The notes below the pieces were generated by a model. It had not been told where the DNA came from. It made no database searches and saw nothing but the letters and a program-made list of their open reading frames with translations. From Gemmiger sp. An87 (GTDB taxonomy: Bacteria; Bacillota; Clostridia; Oscillospirales; Ruminococcaceae): 64,000 bases of DNA. The position numbers and the translations under genes are program-made. Shown piece by piece: positions 32,853 to 41,547 of the stretch (positions are counted from its first letter, which is position 1; every line of letters starts with the position of its first letter). Where the stretch lies: the NCBI RefSeq assembly GCF_002159185.1, contig NZ_NFHD01000005.1, positions 1-64,000 on the forward strand, given 5' to 3'.

Positions 32853-33989
32853 ATGCGCGTATTGATTGCAGCCGGCGGTACTGCCGGTCATATCAACCCG
32901 GCGCTCGCCATTGCGGGCGCAATCAAGCAGCACTGCCCGGAAGCGGAAATCCACTTTGCCGGCCGCAAGGCGGGTATGGAGTTTAAGCTGGTGGGCCAGG
33001 CGGGCTATCCCTTTCATCACATTGAGGTGAACGGTATCCAGCGGAGCCTGACGCCCAAGAATATTCTGCGCAACATTGAAGCAGTATGGCATCTGGCTTT
33101 GTCGGGGCCGCGGGCCAAGGCGATGATGCGTCAGGTTCAGCCGGATCTGGTGATCGGCTGCGGCGGTTATGTGAGCGGACCGGTGGTGCGCTGTGCGGCT
33201 AAAATGGGCATCAAGACGGCCATTCACGAGCAGAATGCCTTCCCCGGTGTGACCAACAAGCTGCTGGCGAAGGACGTGGATGTGATCTTTGCGGCGGTGC
33301 CTGCGGCGGTGGAAAAGCTGGGCGCGCCCGGCAAGACCACTGTGGTGGGCAACCCGGTGCGGCCGGAGATTTTTGCCCAGGACCGCGCTGCTGCCCGAGC
33401 CAAGCTGAAGGCGGGAGACCGCACCGTGATCCTGAGCTTCGGCGGCAGCCTGGGCGCCCGCCGCATCAATGAGGTGGTGGCCGACCTGGCCGCCTGGGAG
33501 CAGAAGCAGCTCCGAAACATTCTTCACCTGCATGCCACCGGCAGCCGGGGCGTAGAGCTTTTTAAAAATATGGCGAAGGAAAAAGGCTTTTCCTACAATG
33601 AGAATCTGGTGGTGAGCGAGTACATCAACAATATGCCGGAGCTGCTGGCTGCGTCGGATCTGGTGATCAGCCGTGCAGGCGCGCTCACTCTGGCGGAGCT
33701 GGAAGCGGTGGGCCGTGCGGCGATCCTGATTCCCAGCCCCAATGTGGCGGAAAACCATCAGTATTATAATGCCCTGGAATTACAAAAAGCCGGGGCTGCG
33801 CTGGTGGTGGAGGAGAAGGATCTGAACGGTGAAAAGCTCATCGCTATGGTGGAGGAACTGCTGGCTCAGCCAGGCCGTCTGGCTCAGATGGGCCGCAATG
33901 CTCAGAGTCTGGCCGAACCTCACAGTCTGGATAAGATCTGGGCCAAGCTGGCGCAGCTTATGGGGCTGGAAAACACCACGGCGAATTAA
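32853..33989 (+). CDS. murG: UDP-GlcNAc transferase MurG
   Basis: A 378-residue GT28 enzyme that turns lipid I into lipid II at the inner membrane face. The N-terminal MRVLIAAGGTAGHINPALAIA holds the GGTxGH loop; the C-terminal nucleotide domain has ILSFGGSLGARRINEVV and VISRAGALTLAELEAVGRAAILIPSP, the UDP-GlcNAc pocket. ATG 32853 follows AAGGAGG. murC and murB, commonly next, are absent. Confidence 0.95.
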   Translation: MRVLIAAGGTAGHINPALAIAGAIKQHCPEAEIHFAGRKAGMEFKLVGQAGYPFHHIEVNGIQRSLTPKNILRNIEAVWHLALSGPRAKAMMRQVQPDLVIGCGGYVSGPVVRCAAKMGIKTAIHEQNAFPGVTNKLLAKDVDVIFAAVPAAVEKLGAPGKTTVVGNPVRPEIFAQDRAAARAKLKAGDRTVILSFGGSLGARRINEVVADLAAWEQKQLRNILHLHATGSRGVELFKNMAKEKGFSYNENLVVSEYINNMPELLAASDLVISRAGALTLAELEAVGRAAILIPSPNVAENHQYYNALELQKAGAALVVEEKDLNGEKLIAMVEELLAQPGRLAQMGRNAQSLAEPHSLDKIWAKLAQLMGLENTTAN

Positions 33990-34038
33990 CAAAGCGTAAT
34001 AAATTGAGGAAAAATACAAAAAGAGGGGAGGAAACCCG

Positions 34039-35469
34039 GTGGCAAAACGGCAGGTAAGACGAAATCAGAACCGTCAGCAGCCGCAGAACAGCGCGCAGAA
34101 TTCGCAGCGTGTTTCGACGGCAGGCGGCAGACGGCCGCCGCAGCCTCGGCCGGAATCCCGCCCCGGCGCTCAGCGAAGGGCTCCGCAGCCGAACCGAACT
34201 GTCCGTCAACGCCCTGCTTCGGCGCAACAGCCAGAGTACCGCCGGCAAACGGCACAGTATCCTCACGGGATGCAGCAGCCCCGCCCGGCCCGCAGCACGG
34301 CCGCCCGACCCAAACAGCCACGGCCGCCTCGCCGCCTGACCCACAGTGAACTGCGCCGCCGGCGTCGTCGTCGCAACTTGCTGATGGTTCTGCTGGGACT
34401 GCTGGTGATCGGCGTCGGTGTGGCTCTGTCGCTTACTGTGCTGTTCAAGGTGGATACCTTCCGTATTGAAAATATGGATGGCAGCACTCCGGCCGATACC
34501 GGAATTTACACCGAGGATGCGATCCTTGGTGCACTGGGGGTTCCAGTAGGGGAAAACATGTTCCAGTTTTCGGCGGCGCAGAAGGAAAAAAATATGGTGG
34601 TCAGCCTGCCCTATCTGGAGCGGGTGGAGATCCGCCGCCGTCTGCCCAGCACGCTGGTGATCCGGGTGGAACCGGCCGTGGAAACCTGGTGTGCCCAGTC
34701 GGACAGTGGCTGGCTGACCCTGAGCGATGGGCTTAAAATTATGAAGATCAGCGAGGAGCAGCCTCAGGGACTGCCTGCGCTGCTTGGATTGGACATTGAA
34801 GCGCCGGTGGCCGGGTATTACCTGAAGCTGGCAACACCCAATGCCACCGCCACTCCGGCACCCGCTGCTTCCGGAGTGTCCGCGGTTCAATCTACAGCAT
34901 CTTCTTCGTCCTCCTCCACATCGGGCAGTGAGCAAAGTGCGCACGACCCGATGGATGACGTGAACCGCTTGCTGGAACTGCTTTGGACCTACGAGCTGAA
35001 GGATGACTGCACCAGCATTCAGTTCGGTGATTCCAACGAGCTGTACTTCATCTACCAGAACCGGGCCAAGGTGCTGCTTGGTACCTTTAATAATCTGGAC
35101 TACAAGATCAAGTTTGCCGCCTATCTGCTGCACAACGAAGACGGTAAAGGCATCGGCGATACCGAGCAGGGCACGCTGGATGTATCCCATCAGCTGGAGG
35201 ATGGCAGCCTGCGGCCCACCTGGTCGCCCGGCTCCATCACTGCATCGGATTCCGGAGAATCCGACACTGCGCAGACGAGTACAGCGGGAGAAAACGATAC
35301 CGGTCAGACTGGAGATGAGAACCAGACAGACGGGGAAACCGGTGATGCAGCCAATGCCGATGAGGGCGATGGCCAAGCGGATTCCACAGAAGGCGGCGAT
35401 ACAGCTGCTCAGACGGAGGAAGACGGTCAGACGGCAACACCGGAGCCTACCGCGGAACCGGCAGCGTAA
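34039..35469 (+). CDS. ftsQ: Cell-division protein FtsQ/DivIB
   Basis: A 476-residue bitopic protein. A long basic Gln/Arg/Pro-rich cytoplasmic region (1-110) precedes one TM helix (about 113-135, LLMVLLGLLVIGVGVALSL), then a POTRA domain (VDTFRIENMDG ... ENMFQF ... LPYLERVEIRRRLPSTLVIRVEP, the DivIB hallmark). After the beta domain a disordered, acidic Ser/Thr/Asp tail of about 80 residues ends the protein. It completes the FtsQLB-like divisome unit. The start is GTG 34039 after AGGGGAGG. It is the last gene of the dcw block. Confidence 0.9.
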   Translation: MAKRQVRRNQNRQQPQNSAQNSQRVSTAGGRRPPQPRPESRPGAQRRAPQPNRTVRQRPASAQQPEYRRQTAQYPHGMQQPRPARSTAARPKQPRPPRRLTHSELRRRRRRRNLLMVLLGLLVIGVGVALSLTVLFKVDTFRIENMDGSTPADTGIYTEDAILGALGVPVGENMFQFSAAQKEKNMVVSLPYLERVEIRRRLPSTLVIRVEPAVETWCAQSDSGWLTLSDGLKIMKISEEQPQGLPALLGLDIEAPVAGYYLKLATPNATATPAPAASGVSAVQSTASSSSSSTSGSEQSAHDPMDDVNRLLELLWTYELKDDCTSIQFGDSNELYFIYQNRAKVLLGTFNNLDYKIKFAAYLLHNEDGKGIGDTEQGTLDVSHQLEDGSLRPTWSPGSITASDSGESDTAQTSTAGENDTGQTGDENQTDGETGDAANADEGDGQADSTEGGDTAAQTEEDGQTATPEPTAEPAA

Positions 35470-35481
35470 AACAGCTTTTTC

Positions 35482-35518
35482 AATAAGGAGCGCAAGCAAT
35501 TGCGCTCCTTATTTTTAT
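35482..35518 (+). terminator. Rho-independent terminator of the dcw cluster
   Basis: AATAAGGAGCGCAA / TTGCGCTCCTTATT is a 14-bp perfect stem with a GCAA tetraloop, followed by T-rich sequence. Confidence 0.93.
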
Positions 35519-35695
35519 GCATCAAAGGGTTCACTGAATGGAAAATGATAGCAGGAATAGCTCTGTTTAAAGGGAATTTATGCTGTTGGAAGGCCGAAAT
35601 ATGGAGCTTCATGACAAACCAGGTATGAATTTATCTAAAGAATGAATCGAAGGGCGGAATTCCTTTATGCGAGTTTACGAAAAAACACTTTTGCC
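35519..35695 (+). other. AT-rich gene-free spacer
   Basis: No coding frame, RNA or repeat was recognised between the dcw terminator and the envelope-cassette promoter. Confidence 0.5.
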
Positions 35696-35724
35696 TTGCA
35701 GGCCAAAAACCTTTGTGATATACT
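35696..35724 (+). promoter_or_regulatory. Promoter of the envelope cassette
   Basis: TTGCAG (35696-35701), 17 bp, TATACT (35719-35724), followed by a leader of about 100 nt. Confidence 0.8.
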
Positions 35725-35788
35725 TTAAAACGTCATTGAGTAGTTTCAAATAAAATCTTAACCGTTTTGATTGAATGGCATTTTTAAC

Positions 35789-35810
35789 AGGACAAAATAT
35801 GTCCTTTTTT
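35789..35810 (+). terminator. Leader attenuator before the cpsC-like gene
   Basis: AGGACA-AAATA-TGTCCT with a run of T immediately after forms a short intrinsic terminator between the promoter and the first gene. Its place in the leader suggests attenuation control. Confidence 0.65.
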
Positions 35811-35832
35811 ATCAATTAGTGGGGGAAAGACT

Positions 35833-36522
35833 GTGGAGCAAGAGTACGAGACCATAGACCTGCGTGAAATATTTTTCATGCTGAAAAACAATCTGCTGGC
35901 TATTGTGGCAAGCACGATCGTGTGCGCCATCGTGGGCTTTTTGATCACCAGCTTTCTGATTACCCCGCAGTACCGGGCCAGCGCTACCATGATCGTAAAC
36001 TCGCAGCAGAGCCAGACCAGCAACAATCTGACCAACGATATGCTCACCACTGCGAAAAACCTGGTGGCTACCTACGGCATCATCGTGAAGAGCGACACGG
36101 TTCTGGATCAGGTGATTGATGAACTGGGCCTGGATATGACCTACGAGCAGCTGGCTGACCGGGTGACCGTGTCTGCGGTGGACTCCACCCAGGTGATGCA
36201 GATCTCGGTGGAGGATGAAAATCCCGCTGAGGCCAAGGCCATTGTGGGCAAGATTGTGGAGATTGCACCCGATGTGATCCAGGAAGCGGTAGAGGCCGGT
36301 TCCGTAAAGGTTATCTCGGATGCCCGCGTGGGTGACGCCCCGGTTTCGCCCAACAAGACCATGAACACCGCCATTGCCGGCCTACTGGGCCTGGTGGCCA
36401 GTGTGGGCTTTATTTTCCTGAAGGAAATGCTGAACAATACCTTTAAGTCGGATGACGACATCCAGAAGCATCTGGGCTTTACTGTGCTGGGCGTCATTCC
36501 GCAGGTGGAAGTGGAGGACTGA
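35833..36522 (+). CDS. CpsC/YveK-like polysaccharide chain-length (Wzz) protein
   Basis: A 229-residue membrane protein with the Wzz topology: a short N-terminus with EYETIDLREIFFMLKNN, TM1 (about 20-42), an extracytoplasmic domain starting with ITPQYRASATMIV, the DARVGDAPVSPNKTMN motif, and TM2 (about 178-195, AIAGLLGLVASVGFIFL). In Gram-positives this protein is the membrane activator of a separate tyrosine kinase, which is the very next gene. The start is GTG 35833 after GGGGGAAAG. Confidence 0.88.
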   Translation: MEQEYETIDLREIFFMLKNNLLAIVASTIVCAIVGFLITSFLITPQYRASATMIVNSQQSQTSNNLTNDMLTTAKNLVATYGIIVKSDTVLDQVIDELGLDMTYEQLADRVTVSAVDSTQVMQISVEDENPAEAKAIVGKIVEIAPDVIQEAVEAGSVKVISDARVGDAPVSPNKTMNTAIAGLLGLVASVGFIFLKEMLNNTFKSDDDIQKHLGFTVLGVIPQVEVED

Positions 36523-36525
36523 TCG

Positions 36526-37269
36526 ATGGCTTTCAAATTGCCCGCATTCGGGAAGAAAAAGAGAAAAGATCAGCCCAGCAACCGCAAGCTGCAGATCATC
36601 TCGAAAGACGCTCCCTTCCAGTATGTGGAGGCGTACAAGACTCTGCGCACCAACATCAATTTCATGGCGGCCAGCAACAATTACCGCCGTTTGGTCATCA
36701 CCAGCTCTATTCCCGGTGAGGGCAAGAGCAACGTGGCGATCAACCTGGCAATCTCTCTGGCTGAAAACGGTAAAAAGGTACTGATCATCGACTGTGACCT
36801 GCGTAAGCCGGTCATGCACAAATACCTGCGCATCACCCGCCGCGCCAGCGGTCTGACCAACGTGCTCAGCGGCGAGGCAACGCCCGCGGATGTGATCGTG
36901 CATTTCAGTGATCTGAACATCGACGTCATCACTGCCGGTGTGATCCCGCCCAACCCTGCGGAGCTGCTGGGCAGCGCCCGCATGGCCAAGATGCTGGATG
37001 GCCTTTCCGAGCAGTATGATTACATTATTATGGATACCCCTCCCGCCTCGGTGGTTACCGATGCGGCGGTGCTGAGCGCACTGGCCGACGGTGTAATCTT
37101 CGTGGTAAGCCATGCAAACGCCACCATCGAGTCGGCACAGCTGGCGAAAAAGAATCTGGAGGCGGCCAACGCCAACGTGATTGGCGCGGTGCTGAACGGC
37201 TTTGATCTGAAGAGCACCACCCGCGACACCGGTTACTACTATTCCTACGAATACGGCTATTATAAATAA
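36526..37269 (+). CDS. Bacterial tyrosine kinase (CpsD/YwqD, BY-kinase)
   Basis: A 247-residue BY-kinase. EAYKTLRTNINF is the conserved N-terminal oligomerisation motif; Walker A SSIPGEGKSN, Walker A' VLIIDCDLRKP and the Walker B-like IIMDTPP follow. The C-terminus carries an autophosphorylated Tyr cluster (YYYSYEYGYYK). It needs the preceding transmembrane partner for activity and begins 3 bp after it. Substrates normally include exopolysaccharide enzymes, but none are encoded nearby. Confidence 0.93.
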   Translation: MAFKLPAFGKKKRKDQPSNRKLQIISKDAPFQYVEAYKTLRTNINFMAASNNYRRLVITSSIPGEGKSNVAINLAISLAENGKKVLIIDCDLRKPVMHKYLRITRRASGLTNVLSGEATPADVIVHFSDLNIDVITAGVIPPNPAELLGSARMAKMLDGLSEQYDYIIMDTPPASVVTDAAVLSALADGVIFVVSHANATIESAQLAKKNLEAANANVIGAVLNGFDLKSTTRDTGYYYSYEYGYYK

Positions 37270-37287
37270 GGAAAGGAAGAGCGGCTC

Positions 37288-38043
37288 ATGACGGACCTTC
37301 ACAGCCATATCCTGCCGGGCGTTGATGACGGCGCACAGACTGTGGAAGATTCGCTGGCCCTGATCCGGCGCCAGCTGGAGCAGGGGGTGGATGAGATCGC
37401 CCTTACCCCGCACTTCAACGCCGAGCGCACCAGTGTGGAGGAATTCACCCAGCGCCGGGCTGAGGCTTTTGCAATTCTGCAGAATGCAGTGCAACAGCAG
37501 GGCCTTCCGGTCAAGCTGAAACTGGGTGCGGAAGTGTTCTTCAGTTCCAATCTGCTGGAGCTGGATCTGGAGCCGCTGCTTTTGCAGGATACGCCTTACC
37601 TCCTGGTGGAATTTTCCCCCATGTTTTATCCCAGTTGGGCAAAGGATATCTTTTATAACCTGGGGCTTCAGGGCATCACACCACTGCTGGCCCATGTGGA
37701 GCGTTATCCTTATATGCTCAGCGATCCCACCCGCCTGTTCGATCTGGTCAGTGCGGGCGCTGTGACCCAGGTGAATGCCAGCAGCATCATGCGCGTGGGC
37801 AGCCGCCAGGCCATGATTCAAAAGTTTTTGCGGTGGCAGCTCGTTCACGTGCTCTCCACCGATACTCATTCTGTGGACAAGCGTCCGCCGCTCATCGGCC
37901 CTGCCATGCAGAAGGTCGAAGGCTGGCAGGGCACTGATATGGTCCGCTATCTTACGCAGAACGCTGCGGACGTGTTCGCCGGGCTGGAACCCCAGCTGCG
38001 GGACGCCTCCAAGCCGAAGAAGTTCTTTGGCCGGTGGTTCTGA
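37288..38043 (+). CDS. PHP-type protein-tyrosine phosphatase (CpsB/YwqE)
   Basis: A 251-residue metal-dependent phosphatase. The PHP signature MTDLHSHILPGVDDGA opens the protein; further metal ligands lie in ALTPHFN, AHVERYP and STDTHSV. It dephosphorylates the BY-kinase Tyr cluster and completes the CpsB-C-D regulatory triad. It follows the kinase by 18 bp and is the last gene before the small secreted protein. Confidence 0.93.
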   Translation: MTDLHSHILPGVDDGAQTVEDSLALIRRQLEQGVDEIALTPHFNAERTSVEEFTQRRAEAFAILQNAVQQQGLPVKLKLGAEVFFSSNLLELDLEPLLLQDTPYLLVEFSPMFYPSWAKDIFYNLGLQGITPLLAHVERYPYMLSDPTRLFDLVSAGAVTQVNASSIMRVGSRQAMIQKFLRWQLVHVLSTDTHSVDKRPPLIGPAMQKVEGWQGTDMVRYLTQNAADVFAGLEPQLRDASKPKKFFGRWF

Positions 38044-38111
38044 ATTTCACTCGGTATAACGCGGGGAAACCTGCGTTATATAAAATCTTTGGGGAAAGGA
38101 GGACGATACCA

Positions 38112-38747
38112 ATGAAGAAGGTTATTTCTACCGTTGCTGCTCTGGCTCTGGCTGCTGCCATGGCTACCTCCGCTTTCGCTGCTGGTGGCTACAGCAAGGA
38201 CGAGCTGAAGGCTATTGCTGGTGGTTACGCTGGTCAGGCTGCTGCCTACGGCGTTTCCATGGATCAGGTCAATGCCGCTATCGACGGTCTGACTGATCCC
38301 GCTAGCGTTGACGTGGATGCCGTGAAGGCTGCCGCTGTTAAGGCTCAGGCTGCTCTGCAGACCGCTAACAGCCAGAAGGAGATCACTGACATTGTGAACA
38401 CCGCTCTGACTGAGATGAAGGCTGCTGCCGGCAACAACAGCGTGGAGGTGGGTGACGTTACCGTTCAGCTGAACCTGGACGGTTCCGCTACCGTTAAGGC
38501 TTCTGTGAAGGTTGGTGGTGTTGCCATCACTGCCGAGAAGTCTACCCCCGCTAACGCTGAGCGCGCTCCCGAGTGGACCGACAGCTCCAAGAAGGACACC
38601 ACCACTGCTACCAGTGGCGCTGCCGCTTCTACCGCTGGCGTGATCAAGGCTACTGGCCTGAACACCACCGGCGCTGCTGTTGTGGCTTTGGCTGTGGCTT
38701 CCGTACTGGGTGCTGCTGCTGTGAAGGCTCGCAAGCTGGGTGAGTAA
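38112..38747 (+). CDS. Small secreted protein with LNTTG sorting signal
   Basis: A 211-residue exported protein not recognised from any named family. The signal peptide KKVISTVAALALAAAMATSAFA is followed by an Ala-rich helical domain (KDELKAIAGGYAGQAAAYG..., about 25-105) and a short beta segment (VEVGDVTVQLNLDGSATVKA). A Thr/Ser/Ala linker then leads to LNTTG, a hydrophobic helix (AAVVALAVASVLGAAAV) and a basic tail (KARK), a full sortase signal. Codon choice (GCT Ala, GTT Val, CTG Leu) matches ribosomal-protein genes rather than its neighbours, suggesting very high expression. A sortase gene follows 200 bp downstream. Confidence 0.85.
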   Translation: MKKVISTVAALALAAAMATSAFAAGGYSKDELKAIAGGYAGQAAAYGVSMDQVNAAIDGLTDPASVDVDAVKAAAVKAQAALQTANSQKEITDIVNTALTEMKAAAGNNSVEVGDVTVQLNLDGSATVKASVKVGGVAITAEKSTPANAERAPEWTDSSKKDTTTATSGAAASTAGVIKATGLNTTGAAVVALAVASVLGAAAVKARKLGE

Positions 38748-38794
38748 TCACTCGAACAAGGCAAATGATGTGTTTGCCACATAATTTGCCCACA

Positions 38795-38837
38795 AACAAG
38801 GAAAGGAACCCGTTGTGCTAACTTTCCTTGTTTTTTC
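38795..38837 (+). terminator. Rho-independent terminator after the secreted-protein gene
   Basis: AACAAGGAAAG / CTTTCCTTGTT stem with a 16-nt loop and a T run. Confidence 0.85.
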
Positions 38838-38945
38838 TGTATATAAAGGCTTTTTGCCTCTGATATATATTATTTGTCACCGCCGGTCTGTCTCCCCAAA
38901 GGAGGCATGGGGCGGGGCAGGCATCTCTTGAAAGGGGGCTATCCC

Positions 38946-39671
38946 ATGCCCGTATACCATCGGCCGGACGATTCCCGGCCAACCCGCCCGGCTCCTTCCC
39001 GGCCCAAGGCGCCGCTCTGGCGCAAGCTGCTCAGCTTTGTGGGCGTGCCGGTTTTGTTCTTTGCAATCACTGCCGGTGTGATTTACCTGGCAGCCGCCCC
39101 AACGGTGGGGCCTTATGTGGGGCTCGCAAAGTACCTGTTCAGCAAGGAGGAGACGAGTCAGCCCACCAACTTGTACGAGGGACTGGCCAACAGCATTGAA
39201 AACGCCACTTCGGTGCCGTTCAGTCAGTTGGTGTATCCCTCTAAAGGTGACCAGTATGGACAGATCACCATCGAGGGCACCAGTGTGGATGCACCGCTGT
39301 ATTACGGCGACTCCACTCGTGAGCTGAACCGGGGTGTGGCAACGTATGCGGATTCGGTGGGGGCAGGGATTCCCGGTGAAAGCAGGACGGTTCTGCTGGC
39401 AGGCCATAACAACACCTTCTTTAATGGCCTGCAGGATGTGCAGGAAGGCAGTCTCATTCACATTGATACCCATTACGGCAGCTATGTGTACCGGGTGACC
39501 GAAATGAAGGTGGCGGATTATCAGGATGCAACCACCTACGATTTTACCCGTACGGACGAAAATCTGATTTTGTATACCTGCTACCCCTTTGACGCGCTTG
39601 GCTTTACACCTCAGCGTTACTTTGTGTACGCGGAGTATGTGTCCGGTCCGATGATCGACAAGAGCAAGTAA
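38946..39671 (+). CDS. Sortase (class D/E-like)
   Basis: A 241-residue sortase with a Pro/Arg-rich cytoplasmic tail and one TM helix (about 31-50). The catalytic residues are His154 (LLAGHNNTFF), Cys212 (LYTCYPFDALGFTPQ) and Arg224 (PQRYFVYAEY). The TCYPF signature and short length fit class D or E rather than the class B enzyme at the left end of the window. It probably anchors the LNTTG protein encoded just upstream. ATG 38946 follows GAAAGGGGG. Confidence 0.88.
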   Translation: MPVYHRPDDSRPTRPAPSRPKAPLWRKLLSFVGVPVLFFAITAGVIYLAAAPTVGPYVGLAKYLFSKEETSQPTNLYEGLANSIENATSVPFSQLVYPSKGDQYGQITIEGTSVDAPLYYGDSTRELNRGVATYADSVGAGIPGESRTVLLAGHNNTFFNGLQDVQEGSLIHIDTHYGSYVYRVTEMKVADYQDATTYDFTRTDENLILYTCYPFDALGFTPQRYFVYAEYVSGPMIDKSK

Positions 39672-39687
39672 CAGGGAGGCGGCAAGG

Positions 39688-40575
39688 ATGAAACAAAAGA
39701 AAATCCGCAGAAATGCCACCGCACCGGTGATCACCGGTGCGGTGGCATGGCTGCTCAGCTTTTTGCTGGCACTGCTCACAGTATTGGGCGTTGTGGCCTG
39801 CACTGTTTGCAACTCGCGCTATCTGCGCAATCAGGTGTTGGAGAGTGGCTTCTGCGAAGCGGCACTGGAACAGCTGAATGAAAACTATACCAGTTACGGC
39901 AATGCAGGCGGCATCCCGGAAGAGGTGATGACCAGCATTGTAACTGAGGACCAGATCCAGCAGGATATGTTCAAGGCGGTGGAGAGCCTGTATGAGGGCG
40001 ACCGGCGGCTGATTTCTCATCCGGAGGTGGCTCAGGCCGCGGTGGAAGTCATCGAGAACAATCTGGAGGAGCGTGGGATTCAGATCACTGATGAGATCAG
40101 CCAGGCTGTGCAGGAGATGGCCAACGGTTGTCAGGTGGACTATGACAATTATGTTCAGCTGATTATAACGCCCTATGTGGCACCGTATATCGCCCGCATT
40201 ACCCAGATGGTCTGGATCGGCTTTGCGGTGATTGGGGTATTGTGTGTAATCACGCTGGTACTGCTGATGCGCCTGCAGCCTTCCGGCGCGGCGCGGCTGC
40301 GCTGGTGCATCAACGCCTTTTCCGCGGCAGCACTGTTCAGTGTGGCGGTTCCACTGCTGTTTAATGCACTGATTCGGATGGACCGGCTGAACCTGAGCCC
40401 GGAAACGCTGAAAATGCTTGTGGCTTCCTATACCCACGGTGCGGTGGATGTATTCTTCTATTTCGCGTTGATCTATGTGGTGGTTGTGGCTGCGTTGGCC
40501 ATTGCCTGGCGTGCGGGCCTCAAAAAATACCGTATGGTTTACCGCCGCGCAAAGGAAGAGCGGGAAGAAGCGTAA
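39688..40575 (+). CDS. Four-TM membrane protein of unknown function
   Basis: A 295-residue protein with TM1 at residues 12-40, a roughly 130-residue extracytoplasmic acidic domain (LEQLNENYTSYGNAGGIPEE... to AVQEMANGCQVDYDNYV), then three closely spaced TM helices (about 170-195, 207-232, 257-280) and a basic C-terminus. No enzyme motif was recognised. Codons 9-20 contain a perfect 36-bp palindrome. Placed 16 bp after a sortase gene, it may be an accessory membrane factor of surface-protein anchoring (inference). Confidence 0.7.
   Translation: MKQKKIRRNATAPVITGAVAWLLSFLLALLTVLGVVACTVCNSRYLRNQVLESGFCEAALEQLNENYTSYGNAGGIPEEVMTSIVTEDQIQQDMFKAVESLYEGDRRLISHPEVAQAAVEVIENNLEERGIQITDEISQAVQEMANGCQVDYDNYVQLIITPYVAPYIARITQMVWIGFAVIGVLCVITLVLLMRLQPSGAARLRWCINAFSAAALFSVAVPLLFNALIRMDRLNLSPETLKMLVASYTHGAVDVFFYFALIYVVVVAALAIAWRAGLKKYRMVYRRAKEEREEA
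39713..39748 (+). repeat. Perfect 36-bp palindrome inside a coding region
   Basis: ATGCCACCGCACCGGTGA is followed at once by its exact reverse complement, so all 36 bases pair. It encodes residues of TAPVITGAVA, 25 bp after the start codon, and there is no T run. The mRNA would fold into a very stable hairpin in the early coding region. Confidence 0.85.
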
Positions 40576-40613
40576 ACAGATACGGGAAGAACACGGTATA
40601 AGGGGGGCAAACA

Positions 40614-41522
40614 ATGCCGCACGAGATGAAATATTTTACTCCGGAAGAGGAGGAAAAAATGCAGCAGAGCGCTGCGCAGCCAACGGACCCGGCGCAAAAG
40701 GTTCGCTGGTCCGCCGAAGGAGGGCCGTCGCCGGAAAAAGGCGGTTCGGGTGGGCGCAAAGGCTGGATCATTGCCCTTGTGGTCATCGTGCTGGCAGTGG
40801 CAGCTCTGATTGTTGCTCTTGTTTGGGGTGGCGGTGCAGGACAGAAAGGTGAGGCGGATAGCCTCCCGGCTTCTTCGCAGGCAAGTGCTTCGGCACAGCC
40901 CACGACGGAGCCCTCTCCCACGCCGGTGCCGGGTCCCGCAGTGACGGCAGAGGACTGGTTTGCGGTGCTGAACGGCCCGGGTAATCCGCTGCCGGAGGAC
41001 TTTGACCCGCAGACGGATGCCATTGACGGCGCAGGCTATTATCTGGACAGCCGGGCGGTGGAGGATTTCTTTGCCATGCAGCAGGCGGCCCAGGAGGCGG
41101 GATTGCAGCTGAAGATCCTCTCTGGCTTCCGCAGTACCCAGCGCCAGCAGCAGTTGTATGAACAGGAGGTCCAGGCGCTGCTCAGTCAGGGGCTGGACCA
41201 GGCTGCCGCAGAGGAGCAGGCCCAGCGTGTGGAACAGAAGGCTTACGAGTCGGACCACAACACCGGCCTAGCAGTGGATCTGGTACCCCAGTACCGTCAG
41301 ACCAAGGATGCCGCGACCATCGTGCAGACTCCGGAATACCAGTGGCTCAGCGAGCACGCGGCGGAATACGGCTTCGTGCTGCGCTACCCGGAGGACAAGC
41401 AGGAGATCACCGGCGTGGAGTTCAAGCCCTGGCACTGGCGCTATGTGGGCAAGGAGCTGGCCTCCTTCCTGAAGGAGCAGAATCTCACGCTGGAAGAGTA
41501 CTGGCAGCAATATCTGAGCTGA
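40614..41522 (+). CDS. VanY-type D-Ala-D-Ala carboxypeptidase, membrane-anchored
   Basis: A 302-residue zinc peptidase: cytoplasmic tail, one TM helix (about 45-66), Ser/Pro-rich linker, then the VanY catalytic domain with ILSGFRSTQRQQQLYE, the zinc motif ESDHNTGLAVDL (SxHxxGxAxD) and the second site FKPWHWRYVG. It trims terminal D-Ala from pentapeptide stems. Trimming may alter the acceptor peptides that sortases use, a fit with the two sortase-related genes before it. A strong terminator ends the cassette here. Confidence 0.9.
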   Translation: MPHEMKYFTPEEEEKMQQSAAQPTDPAQKVRWSAEGGPSPEKGGSGGRKGWIIALVVIVLAVAALIVALVWGGGAGQKGEADSLPASSQASASAQPTTEPSPTPVPGPAVTAEDWFAVLNGPGNPLPEDFDPQTDAIDGAGYYLDSRAVEDFFAMQQAAQEAGLQLKILSGFRSTQRQQQLYEQEVQALLSQGLDQAAAEEQAQRVEQKAYESDHNTGLAVDLVPQYRQTKDAATIVQTPEYQWLSEHAAEYGFVLRYPEDKQEITGVEFKPWHWRYVGKELASFLKEQNLTLEEYWQQYLS

Positions 41523-41547
41523 CAAATACAATTTGTAAACAGAATTC

